64,000 bases of DNA from Protea cynaroides (lineage: Eukaryota; Streptophyta; Magnoliopsida; Proteales; Proteaceae): the NCBI GenBank assembly GCA_028583415.1, contig CM053270.1, forward strand, positions 49,492,663-49,556,662, written 5' to 3'. The notes beneath the pieces were generated by a model that saw only the letters and a program-made list of their open reading frames with translations, did no database searches and was not told the DNA's origin. This document shows, in pieces, positions 23,187-34,217 of this stretch. The position numbers were made by a program, and so were the translations under genes. The first letter of the stretch is position 1; the number at the start of each line of letters is the position of its first letter.

Positions 23187-24468
23187 ATGGTAGGCGGAAA
23201 CGGTCGTAGGGGCCGAAAGCGTCACCATTCTAGGGTGCGCCAAGATGAAGAAGAACATGTAGAACCAGACTATGTTAGAGAGCCAAACCTGGTAGTTGAG
23301 GAAGAGCAGGTTCTAAGGGCACCGACAAATTTTCCTGGCCTTCCTCACACGAACTCTGAGACAATTGTGACCAATCTGGTATATCAAATGGAAGCTTAGC
23401 AGAAAGCATTCCTGAGTGAGATGTTAAAGATGTTCAGGCCACCGGGTCATGTTCCCACTGAAGGTACGCCTGGGTCTGGAGGTAATAATACTACACTACC
23501 GATGCACGGTAGTCCAGGGATGATGGGCCAAGTGCAGAATGTACAACCACTACACCAGTTCCCATCATCTTCTGCTTATCAGGGAGCCTATCCATATCCA
23601 CCACCATGGTACGGGATGAATACACAGGGGCAGCACGATCTGAGTCAGGCAGTGGACAGATTCTTAAAGCTGAAGCCTTCTACATTCACAGGTAAGACAG
23701 GGAAACCATTGTGGCCAGCACAGTGTGTTGCAGAAATGGAGAAGAATTTATGCCTGATGACTTGTACAGAGGATGAAAAGGTACTGTTTGCCACTCATAT
23801 GCTAAAAGAAGATGCGAATGCTTGGTGGAATTCTACATGGGCATATCTGGAGACGAAACATACACAGGTGGATTGGGAAGTGTTCAAGGTAGCCTTCTTT
23901 GATAAATATTTTTCAAAGAGTTTCAGAGATCAGATGGAGAAGGAATTCCTTAATCTGCAGTAGTCTCAATCAACTGTGGATGCTTACCAGCAGAGGTACG
24001 AAGAGTTATTTTTCTTCGCACCGACAAGTATGCAAGAGGAAGAGACCAAGACACGTAGGTTCACCATGGGACTGGGTGGAAGCATCAGAGAGCATATATT
24101 GGGTCCGGACAAGAAAATTTACTATGAGGCTGTACAGGTTGCGAGAGTGATAGAATCTAGTCAGAGGGACAACTTCTTTGCACAGAACAAGGGATTGAAG
24201 AGACCCACTACTGAGATTTCAGGTGGCGGTAACAGTAGACCATTGCGCCCATACAGGGCTCAGTCCACTACAGCGCCTACAAGGAACAATACGGTACCAC
24301 CTGTGCCACAGTTCGCTGAACACAACCCGAATATCAAACGCTATAACTACCAGCAACTGGGTCATGTTGCAAGGAACTGCACTCTAAATAAGAAGCAACC
24401 TCTACAGCAAGGAAAAGTATTTGCTGTCACCACCGAAGAGGCAGTTGCATCACTTGATGTGGTCACTG
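23187..24468 (+). pseudogene. gag: gag of element C
   Basis: Capsid precursor. It starts MVGGNGRRGRKRHH (basic), then a variable Pro/Gly region and the gag domain (about 23650-24180: 'LWPAQCVAEMEKNLCL', 'ANAWWNSTWAYLETKH', 'FFDKYFSKSFRDQMEKEF', 'GLGGSIREHILG'). Two in-frame TAGs (23397 and 23961) stand where glutamine is expected. The zinc knuckle near 24335-24380 has lost its first two cysteines ('RYNYQQLGHVARNC'). A putative splice acceptor (CCAAACAG, to 23175) lies 12 nt upstream. Without splicing the frame closes at 24494, inside the intron-like segment. Confidence 0.88.
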
Positions 24469-24565
24469 GTATGATTCTACCCCTAACTATCTAGCTCACT
24501 ATTTCATTATGTGTATGAGCATGTAGAACTAAGGGACAATAAAATTTCAAGAATTTTAAATGTAG
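24469..24565 (+). other. Putative gag/pol intron of element C (97 bp)
   Basis: It begins GTATGATTC and ends AATGTAG. 'CTGGTAT' occurs at both boundaries. It carries in-frame stops between the gag C-terminus ('DVVT') and protease ('GIPARVLFDSGATHSF'); removing it joins the two frames. It is equivalent to the 69-bp segments in B and D. Confidence 0.6.
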
Positions 24566-27500
24566 CTGGTATACCTGCCAGAGTACTCTTTGACTCTGGG
24601 GCCACGCACTCCTTTGTTTCTATTTCCTTTGGGAAACGAATGGAGTTACCGACACTTGAACCCCAGCTTGATAGTTCGCTCTCCGTTAGGAGTCGAGGTG
24701 GCTTTGACTGAATATTATGGGCCATGTACAGTTTGTATTGAGGGCCGAGACTTAGAAGCAAATCTGGTAAAACTCGAGATGGCAAACTTTGATGTCATCT
24801 TGGGAATGGGCTGGCTAGGCCATCATTCAGCTAGCCTATTACGTGGTGAAAGGAAGCTTGTGCTTACAGATAAAAAGGGAAAGGAGTTTAGCTTCACTGG
24901 GACCAAGTTACCTAGGAAGCGGAAGCTGATCCTCTCTACCCTAAAAGCTAAGAGATGCTTAGAGAAGGGGGGAGTGGGGTATTTAGTGTCTGTAGTCGAT
25001 ATCACTGCTGAGGTACCAAAGATGGAAGATCTAGATGTGATGCGAGAATTTTCAGATGTATTTCCAGAGGATCTCCCAGGTCTACCATCAGACAGGGCTA
25101 CAGAATTTGTGACAGACCTTATGCCAGGTTCGGCGCCGGTGTCTAAAGCACCATACAGGATGGCCCCTACCGAATTAAAGGAGTTGAAGACCCAATTACA
25201 AGAATTGTTAGATAAGGGTTTCATACGACCTAGCATATCGCCTTGGGGAGCACCAGTATTATTTGTCAAGAAGAAAGGCGAAAGTGTACGGTTGTGTATC
25301 GACTACCGTGAGCTGAACAAATTAACGATCAAGAATCGGTATCCTTTGCCTAGAATCGATGATCTGTTCGATCAATTGCAATGTGCAAAGGTTTCCTCGA
25401 AGATTGATCTCCGATCAGGGTATCACCAACCGAAGATCAAGGCCGAAGATATTTCGAAGACTACTTTCAGGGCAAGGTATGGGCATTATGAGTTTCTAGT
25501 TATGTCGTTCGGGTTGACTAATGCACCAGCGTCGTTCATGGAACTGATGAACCGAGTGTTTCATGATATGTTGGATACTTCGGTCATCGTATTCATCGAC
25601 GACATATTGGTCTACTCAAAGGAAAGAGAGACTCATGCAACACACTTGAGAGCAGCCCTACAACGGCTGAGAAAGGAGAAGCTTTATGCCAAGTTCAAGA
25701 AGTGTGAGTTTTGGCTAAAGGAAGTGGCTTTCTTGGGCCATGTAGTATCCGAAGACGGTATCAAGGTTGATCCAAGTAAGATAGCTGCTATAGTAGGATG
25801 GAAAGCACCAAAATCTGTTGCGGAGATTCGTAGTTTCCTTGGGTTGGTTGGTTATTATAGAAAATTCGTGGAGGATTACTCCAGGAGTTCGCTGTTCCAC
25901 TCACCAGATTAACCAAGAAGGGGAAGAAATTCCTATGGATAGATGAGTGCGAGAAGTGCTTTCAGACTTTGAAGTCAATACTAGTCTCTGCACCTATCTT
26001 GACCATCCCAGAACCAAGCGTACCGTTTACCTTATATACGGATGCTTCAGGGTTGGGTATTGGGTGTGTATTGATGCAAGGAGAACAGGTGATTGCTTAC
26101 GCATCAAGACAGTTAAAAGAGCATGAGAAGAACTATCCTAAGCATGATTTGGAGTTAGGAGCGGTTGTACACGCAATCGAGACTTGGAGACACTACTTGT
26201 ATGGTGAAAAGTTTCAGATTATGTCAGATCACAAGAGCTTAACTTATCTTTTCACTCAGAAGGATCTGAATATGAGACAAAGGAGATGGCTGGAGTTATT
26301 AAAAGATTATGACTGTGACATCCAGTACCATCCGGGTAAAGCAAATGTTGTGGCTGACGCCTTAAGCAAGAAGTGGGCATCGAAACCTGAGGCAGGACCA
26401 TGTACAAATGCCGCATTATGTGCTGCAACCTCAAGTTCAATTGAAGGCGATGAAGAGTATATAATAGAGGCGACAGAAGATCCAGTCGAGCAAGGCTTAA
26501 TTCATAAGTTCACCATGATGTTCGCAGCTTTGAAGATCTCACCGGATCTAGTTGATGAAGTCAAGGTAGCAATCCTACAGGATCCACATCTCAAGACAGT
26601 GCAAGAAAACTTAGAGAAGGGTACGAGCAATCCTGACTTTACCTTGGATTCAGACAAGGTACTCAGGTATCATGGACGGTTATGTATACCTGAGAGTGAA
26701 GACTACAATATTAGAGATCGAGTTATGACTGAAGCTCATTACACTCCATATTCGGTACATCCAGGAAGTACCAAAATGTATCATGATTTAAGAAGACTGT
26801 ATTGGTGGAGGGGTATAAAAGCGGATATAGCTCGTTTTGTGTTCCAATGTCTGAATTCTCAACAAGTTAAAGCAGAAAGGCAGAGACCCGCAGGGTTGCT
26901 GCAACCACTATCAGAGCCTGCGTGGAAGTGGGATTGCATTACTATGGATTTCGTCATTGGCCTACCTTTGACACCAGGGTCAATGGATGCAGTTTGGGTA
27001 ATCGTCAATCGACTCACCAAGACAGCTCGATTCATTGCGGTCAGACCTCAGTATACCATGGACAAGCTGGCCAAGTTATATGTTGATAATATAGTCAGAC
27101 TTCATGGCGTCCCAGAAAGTATAGTATCTGACAGAGACCCTTGTTTTACATCAAAGTTTTGGGAAGGATTACAAAAAGCTATGGGAACCAAGTTGAAGTT
27201 TAGTACAACTTTCCACCCTCAGACAGACGGGCAGTCAGAAAGAACTATTCAAATTTTAGAAGATATGCTCCAAGCTTGTGCATTAGACTTTAAAGGAGCT
27301 TGGGACGAGAAGCTATCACTTATCGAGTTTACTTATAACAACAGCTATCAGGCTACAATTCAGATGGCTCCATATGAAGCACTCTATGGGAAAAAGTGTC
27401 GAACACCTCTGTTATGGAACGAGGTGGGAGAAAGAAGAATTGTAGGACCGGAGTTCATTGAAGAAACTTGTCGAGTGATTGATCAAATCAAGGAGAGAGT

Positions 27501-28005
27501 AAAGACAGCTCAAGTTCGACAGAAGCACTATGCTGATAATCGACGTCGAGATCTGGAGTTTGCAGTGGGTGACAAAGTATTCTTGAAGATATCACCGGTG
27601 CGAGGTCTGAAAAGGTTTGGTAAGAAGGGGAAGCTATGCCCCAGGTATGTGGGACTATACGAGATATTGACCAGATGTGGTAATGTAGCTTATCAATTAG
27701 CTTTACCACCATCTATGTCAAGTGTCCATGATGTGTTTCATGTATCATTATTGAAGAAATATGTCAGGGATCCATCACACATCTTGACAGCAGACTCCCC
27801 AGACTTGACTGAAGACTTAACATTTGAAGTGGTGCCTGTGATGCTCTCAAGCCAAAAGGTACAGTAACTTCGAACCAAGGATATCCATTATGTGAAAGTG
27901 CATTGGAAAAGCCAAGATGTCGAAGAAATTACTTGGGAGGAGGAGAGCGCGATGAGGAAGGAGTACCCTAACCTTTTCGACGATCAAGGTACGTTCATAT
28001 TTTGA
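24566..28005 (+). pseudogene. pol: pol of element C (protease, RT, RNase H, integrase, chromodomain)
   Basis: Protease 'LFDSGATHSF' lies at about 24585-24615, then a frameshift near 24690. The RT (about 25130-25760) keeps LCIDYRELNKLT and FIDDILVYSK. A 1-bp insertion near 25885 shifts the frame, so 24590-25912 and 25969-27867 are two frames of one gene. RNase H has 'TLYTDASGLGIGCVL'. Integrase has its H-H-C-C finger with the last cysteine changed ('CLNSQQ'), and the acidic triad in 'MDFVIG', 'SDRDP' and 'SERTI'. A premature TAA at 27865 precedes a chromodomain ('YVKVHWKSQDVEEITWEEE') ending at 28005. The element was active in the past but is inactive as read. Confidence 0.92.
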
Positions 28006-28103
28006 GGCTGAAATTTCTTTTAAGGGTGGGGGAGTTATGAAACCTACATGCAAATTTCGAGACAAAATTTCTTTTAAGGGTGGGGGAGTTGTAAGACCAC
28101 CAC
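27994..28103 (+). repeat. Tandem duplication of polypurine tract and LTR start (C)
   Basis: 'AAATTTCTTTTAAGGGTGGG' followed by GGAGTT occurs twice about 57 bp apart (28010 and 28066). The upstream copy is followed by a degraded LTR start (ATGAAACCTAC) and the downstream copy by the true LTR. The pol stop codon lies in unit 1. Confidence 0.8.
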
Positions 28104-30446
28104 TCCATAAACCCGGTCTAAACCTTGATTTCATGTCGTAGGAGGTCTTCCGATCATTACCGGGCCAGACGGGACGAGCGGATGACAATCAGGTATGAAA
28201 TCGGACCAAAGACGGACAACTAAGTATGATTTTATGTTGACCGGTTGATGGTACCGGTCTACATACTGGTCGACCGGTCAACTCTGTGCAGTTGCCTACG
28301 GAGATCCAGAATTGGATCTCTACGGGTCCCACTTTCCTAAACCATAATAGCTGGACCTTTCTAATCCTAATAGGGTTACTAAACCCTAATCCTAGCCTAT
28401 ATAAACACCTCTAAACCTTCTCAAATCCTTTCTATTATTCCTCACAAACCCTAGAAAGGAGAAGAAGCTAGGAAGAAGAAGGAAGTACCGCCCTTGCCGT
28501 TCGACGACGCTTACCTTACGCTAGTCAACGGTAAGTGTTTGAATCATTCTTCTTACTCTATGACTCTAGGATAGTTGTATGGTTGGATCAATACCATGCA
28601 AAGCAGGTATTGATCTAAAACCCTAATTGGACATTAAACCCTAATTTGCCGTCAAACCCTAGATTCGAGTTCTAGGGTGATTATCATCAAAACTAGATTT
28701 TAATGAGTTGGAGAGAACTCTAACTCAAAGCTGAGACTTAGAATGGATAGGAGAAACCCTGGAAACCATGGAGAATGATCGGCGGTAGTCGAAAAAATCC
28801 AAAGTATGATCTTTTGGAGACATACTGGTCAACTATACCGGTTTCACCCTGTGCGACGGGTATGTTGCCACCGGTACCTTTCGGGGGGCTGGTCTGTGGG
28901 GACCAGCTGACCATACCGATCGCCAGTTTTCCCCACAGAGCTGCGACCGGTACATGCAACCAGTCAGCTCTGTGAGTGTAACTTTGTAACATCATTGGTT
29001 TCTGACCAACGTAAACCCTAAGAAAATATTCTAATTGAACCCTAATATTATGTAGGACTTTGTGATAGCACGTTTGGATCTTGCGACGTGGAGCAAGCTA
29101 TCAAATGAGCGTCAGGTAAGGGGATCTGACCTAAACCCTAATAATTAATGGACAGTAAATCTTTGTTAATGACTCTGAATATATGATGTGATGTTTGTGC
29201 ATATTCACATGCCATCTTTATTTTCACTTATTATTATTGTTCATGTATATTCCATATGATAGGATGTGATTGTTAGGCATGTGGTTGTTTTTGTTGGAGT
29301 GTGGAGTGGGAAGGGCATGGGGCCTGGGATCATTCCTCACTCTGGCACCTTTTGTAGTATTCTATTTTAACATGCTTGGTACGGGTGGGGTATCAAGGGA
29401 AGGTCGTGGCACAGTGGTCTCCGATGTTGATGTTGACCTGGCCCTGATGATGTGACACTGTGGTCTTCGATGTTGACGTTGGCCTGGCCACGATGCTTTA
29501 GCTCTATCTCTATGTCGTAGAGAGTTATGTTGGGATGGGGTCTACCTGTGTAGTGTTCTATCCTAGTGTGCTAGTTGCGGATAGGGTATCAGGGGGAGGT
29601 GAGGTATTGTGGTCTCCATCCTGGCCTGAACGCTCTAGCTCTATCTCTATGCCATAGACGGCTGTGTTGGGATAGAGCCTACATTGATGACATATAGGAT
29701 TGGTTAGTTGCGAGCCCAGTTTACAAGCCCTGGCCAGTAGGGGCTTAGTTACTGGTATGGGTGGAGTAGCAGGGGAGGTGTGGGTATACCTTAGCTCTAT
29801 CTCTATCCCATGATGGGTACATGTGGGTCGATGGTAGTGTGATCTACTATGCGGTGCCACACACTCGTGTATAGAGGTGCGGGGGCCACCAAACCTTTCT
29901 ATAGCACATTGCAAACTTAAACCAGACCACAGCATAAAATAATTGTTACTCATGCATAATATTGTGAAACTGTCTGATTGTCTTACTGAGCTAAGTTGTG
30001 ATGTCACCCTTTGTATATACATTATTTTTAGATGTTGATGCAGGTTACACGGTGGACAACTACGTGAACGCTCCGACGTATGGTGGCGTTGCTGGATTGG
30101 ATGTACAGGTAGGAAAGGACGAGCATGACGCTTCATGCGTTCTTTCTGCGTATACCTTTGATTAACTTTTATTTATTTTCAGTTATTTTCAGTTGGATTT
30201 AGTGGATGTAAGGATATTATATTTTATGTTTGGAAATTTAGATAATTGATTATGTTATTTAAATTTATCAATAGATACTCAGTTCATTTATTTAAAGACT
30301 TTCACTGCATTATTTATATTTTGATTGTGGTTATGTGCAATGGTTTGTATGAGTGGACACGATCTTATCGAGATCCTGGTGTGAACCGTTGGTTCAGTGA
30401 TGGTTCACTCACACCATTCTGGTTGGTTCAGAATTGGGGTGTGACA
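28090..30446 (+). mobile_element. 3' LTR of element C (type 2)
   Basis: TGTAAGACCACC...GGTGTGACA, 2357 bp, nearly identical to the 5' LTR apart from one copy of the 164-bp unit. The TATA box is TATATAAA at 28398-28405. Motif clusters are at about 28238-28282 and 28823-28960. Confidence 0.93.
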
Positions 30447-30663
30447 AAATCCTTCCGTAATCAAGGCTTCAATACCGCAGCCAAGACTACTCCAGCAGCT
30501 CAACCACAACAAAAGCAAAATAATGAAGGAGTAAAATGCTTTAACTACAACCAAGTAGGACATTATTCAAGGGAATGTCCTAAACCCAGAAAGCAGCTAC
30601 AACAAGGAAAGGTTTATGCTGTTATATCTGAGAATGATGTCGCATCTCCTGATGTGGTCACAG
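30447..30663 (+). pseudogene. gag: gag of element B, C-terminal part (zinc knuckle)
   Basis: Continues the frame interrupted at 18159. 'SFRNQGF' is followed by a Gln-rich stretch and a knuckle 'CFNYNQVGHYSRECPK', where the second cysteine is tyrosine. It ends at 'DVVTG' at the putative splice donor. Confidence 0.85.
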
Positions 30664-30732
30664 GTATGCCCTGAACCTTTCATTTTGTGTTACATTGTGT
30701 GAGCATGTAGACTAAATTAAAACAAATCATAG
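30664..30732 (+). other. Putative gag/pol intron of element B (69 bp)
   Basis: GTATGCCC...AAATCATAG. A TGA stop follows within a few codons if it is not removed. The boundaries share TCA(C/T)AGGTAT as a direct repeat. A branch-point-like GACTAAAT lies about 22 nt before the AG. Confidence 0.65.
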
Positions 30733-33700
30733 GTATCGTACCTATTAGTGGCAAACCCACTAGAGTACTCTTTGATTCTGGAGCTACTCATTCCTTTATA
30801 TCTGTGTCATTTGGAAAGAAGCTGAATCTACCCCTCAAATCTTTAGACTACAAACTGCTTGTGCGATCAGCTATGGGATTAGAAGTGGAATTAGAAAAAT
30901 CTTATGGACCAAGTCCAGTTCTTATTGGCGAGAAGACTTTAGATGCAACCTTTATTCAACTTGAGATGGCAAACTTTAACGTCATCTTGGGAATGGACTG
31001 GTTAGCTCAGCATTCTACAAACCTATTGTGTGCCGAAAATAAACTGACATTTAAAGATAAGGAAGGAGCAGAGTTTAATTTTGTGGGAACCAAACTTCCC
31101 CGTAAATGAAAACTCATCCTCTCTGCATTAAAGGCTAGAAAATGCCTCGAGAAAGGAGGAGTTGGGTATCTTGTATCAGTGGCCGACCTCATCAAGGAAA
31201 CACCACGAATGGAGAATATTGATGTTGTGCATGACTTTCCAGATGTATTTCCTGAGGAACTACCCGAACTTCCACCCGATCGAGCTACAGAGTTCGTTAT
31301 AGATCTGATACCCGGAGCTGCACCAGTATCTAAAGCACCCTATCGAATGGCTCCTACTGAATTGAAGGAATTAAAAGTACAGTTACAGAAATTACTGGAC
31401 AAGGGTTACATCAAACCTAGCATATCGCCATGGGGAGCACCAGTATTGTTTGTAAAGAAGAAGGACGGTAGTGTTCGACTGTGTATACACTACCGGGAAT
31501 TGAATAAGCTTACAATCAAGAATCGATACCCGTTGCCTCAGAACGATGACTTGTTTGATCAGTTGCAAGATGCCAAGGTGTTCTTCAAGATAGATCTGTG
31601 GTCAAGATACCATCAGTTGAAGATTAAGGACGGTGATATTCCAAAGACAGCATTCAGAACAAGATATGGACATTATGAATTTTTAATCATGTCTTTTGGA
31701 TTAACTAACGCACCCAAAACTTTTATGGAACTCATGAACCGGGTATCCCATGATATGTTGGATACGTCTATCATTGTGTTTATTGATGATATATTGGTCT
31801 ACTCCAAGGACAAGGAAACTCATGTCATGAATCTAAGGGCCGCTCTGCAGCGACTGAGAAAAGAGAAGCTTTATGCCAAACTTACAAATTGTGAGTTTTG
31901 GCTAAATGAGGTCACTTTCTTAGGCCATGTTGTATCCGCTGAAGGAATTAAAGTGGATCCCAGCAAAATAGAAGCCATTGTGAATTGGGAAGCACTGAAG
32001 AGCGTTGCAGAAATTAAAAGTTTCCTAGGTCTAGCTGGGTATTATCGACGATTCGTGGAAGACTATTCCAGAATTGTACCTCTCACCAGTTTGACTAAGA
32101 AAGGAGAAAAGTTTGTTTAGACTGATAAATGTGAGAAAAGTTTCCAAACATTGAAGGCTAGATTGATATCTGCTCCGATCTTGACTATTCCTATTCCAGG
32201 ACAGTCATTTACCTTGTACACCGATGCGTCTGGATTTGGTTTAGGATGCGTACTTATGCAAGGAGAACAAGTAGTTGCGTATGCTTCAAGACAGCTGAAA
32301 ACACATGAGAAGAATTATCCTACTCATGACTTGGAATTAGCGGCAGTAGTATATGCTGTCAAGATATGGAGATATTATTTGTATGGAGAAAAATTTTAGA
32401 TTAAATCAGATCATAAGAGTCTTACTTTTCTTTTTAATCAAAAGGAGTTGAACATGAAACAAAGAAGATGGCTGGAATTATTGAAGGATTATGATTGTGA
32501 TATCCAGTATCATCTAGGAAAGGCTAATGTAGTTGCTGATGCGCTAAGCAGAAAAGCAATGATAAAATCTCAAGGAGAGGTTAACACGACTACAGCAATG
32601 TGTGTTACAGGAAAAGTATTCAATTACGGTAATGAGCAGTTCGTGATAGATGCATCGGGTGAATCGACCAACCAAAGGTTTATTCATTGGTTTTCAAATA
32701 TGTTTGCGACATTGAAGATTGTACCTGATATAATTGATGAAGTAAAAGCCACTATTAAATCAAACCCTAATCTGAGAATGGTACAAGAAGACATCGAAAA
32801 AGGTAGGACTATCCCTGAGTTCACCTTGGACGAGGAAAAGGTACTGAAGTACAAAGGAAAAGTATGCATTCTTGAAACGAAAAACTTGGACATTAGACAC
32901 AGACTAATGAAGGAAGCTCACACCACCGCTTATTCGGTACATCCTAGAAGTACAAAGATGTATCATGATTTGAAGAAATTATATTGGTGGAGAGGAATGA
33001 AAGCAGATTTAGCTAAATTCGTGTCTCAATGCCTAAATTGTCAGAGGATAAAGGCTGAACGGCAAAAACCTGTAGGATTATTGCAGCCGCTACCAGAACC
33101 ACCATGAAAATGGGACTCCATCACTATGGACTTCGTCACTGGGTTACCATTGACTCCTCGAGTAGTTGACGCGGTCTAGGTGATTGTAGATCGTCTGACC
33201 AAGACAGCTCGCTTTATAGCTATAAGACCACAATATACCCTGGAGAGGTTAGCCAAGCTATATGTGGATAACATTGTCAGATTACATGGTGTACTTGAAA
33301 GCATTGTGTCCAATAGAGACCCACGCTTTACTTCAAAGTTTTGGAAATGATTGCAAAAGGCTATGGGTACAACATTGAAGTTCAGTACTGCATTCCATCC
33401 TCAGACAGACGGACAGTCGGAGCATACTATTCAGAATTTAGAAGACATGCTTCAAGCCTGCGTTATTTATTATAAAGGCTCATGGGACGAGAAACTACCA
33501 TTGATTGAGTTCGCCTATAATAACAGCTATCAGGCTACTATACAGATGTCACCCTATGAAGCACTGTATGGTAGGAAGTGTCAAACGCCTCTATTTTGGA
33601 ATGAAATTGGAGAACGTAGCATCATTGGACCAGAGTTTGTTGAAGAGACTTGTCGAGTAGTCAACATTATCAAGGAAAGAGTTAGAACAGCTCCGAATCG

Positions 33701-34187
33701 TCAGAAACATTATGCGGATACTCGTCGTCGAGACCTTGAATTTGTCGTAAGTGATAATGTATTCTTGAGAGTATCACCTATGCGGGGTTTAAAACGATTT
33801 GGACAGAAAGGATAACTAAGTTCGAGAAATATCGGGCCATATGAGATTCTAGCTAAACGTGGAAGAGTGACTTATCAGTTAGCACTACTACCATTTATGT
33901 CAAGTGTGCATGATGTATTTCATATCTCATTATTAAAGAAGTACGTCAGAGATCCAACGCACGTTTTGACAGCGGATCCACCAGATCTAACTGATGATTT
34001 GACATTTGAAGTAGCACCAACTGAAATCACTAGTCGAAAGGTTCAACGTCTACGCAACCATGACATATACTATGTTAAAGTCACCTGGAGGAGCCGAGAT
34101 ATAGAAGAGATCACATGGGAAGAAGAGAATGCTATGCGAAAGCAATATCCTCACCTTTTTTACTCGAAAGGTATGTGCAAATTTTGA
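30733..34187 (+). pseudogene. pol: pol of element B
   Basis: Protease 'VLFDSGATHSF' and 'FNVILGMDWLAQHS' at about 30765-31020, then an in-frame TGA near 31107. RT is at 31330-32000, with FIDDILVYSK intact but LCIDYREL changed to LCIHYREL. A TAG follows at 32118, then RNase H (32190-32510, TAG at 32397). Integrase has its zinc finger ('CLNCQRIKAERQ'), the core with several stops near 33105-33350, and 'HPQTDGQSE'. The chromodomain lies at about 34020-34187 ('YVKVTWRSRDIEEITWEEE'). The polypurine tract (AATAAGAGGGGGGG) follows. Confidence 0.9.
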
Positions 34188-34217
34188 GAACGAAATTTTT
34201 AATAAGAGGGGGGGTGT

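Larger units (their letters stand above)
18160..30446 (+). mobile_element. Full-length nested Ty3/gypsy element C (12.3 kb)
   Basis: Two LTRs (18160-20695 and 28090-30446), an initiator tRNA-Met primer-binding site, an antisense gene, gag, protease, RT, RNase H, integrase with chromodomain, and a polypurine tract. It is inserted into gag of element B. The chromodomain and the RT word pattern point to a Tekay/Del-like chromovirus lineage. Stops and frameshifts in gag and pol make it non-autonomous as read. The two LTRs are very similar, so it is younger than its host element. Confidence 0.93.
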
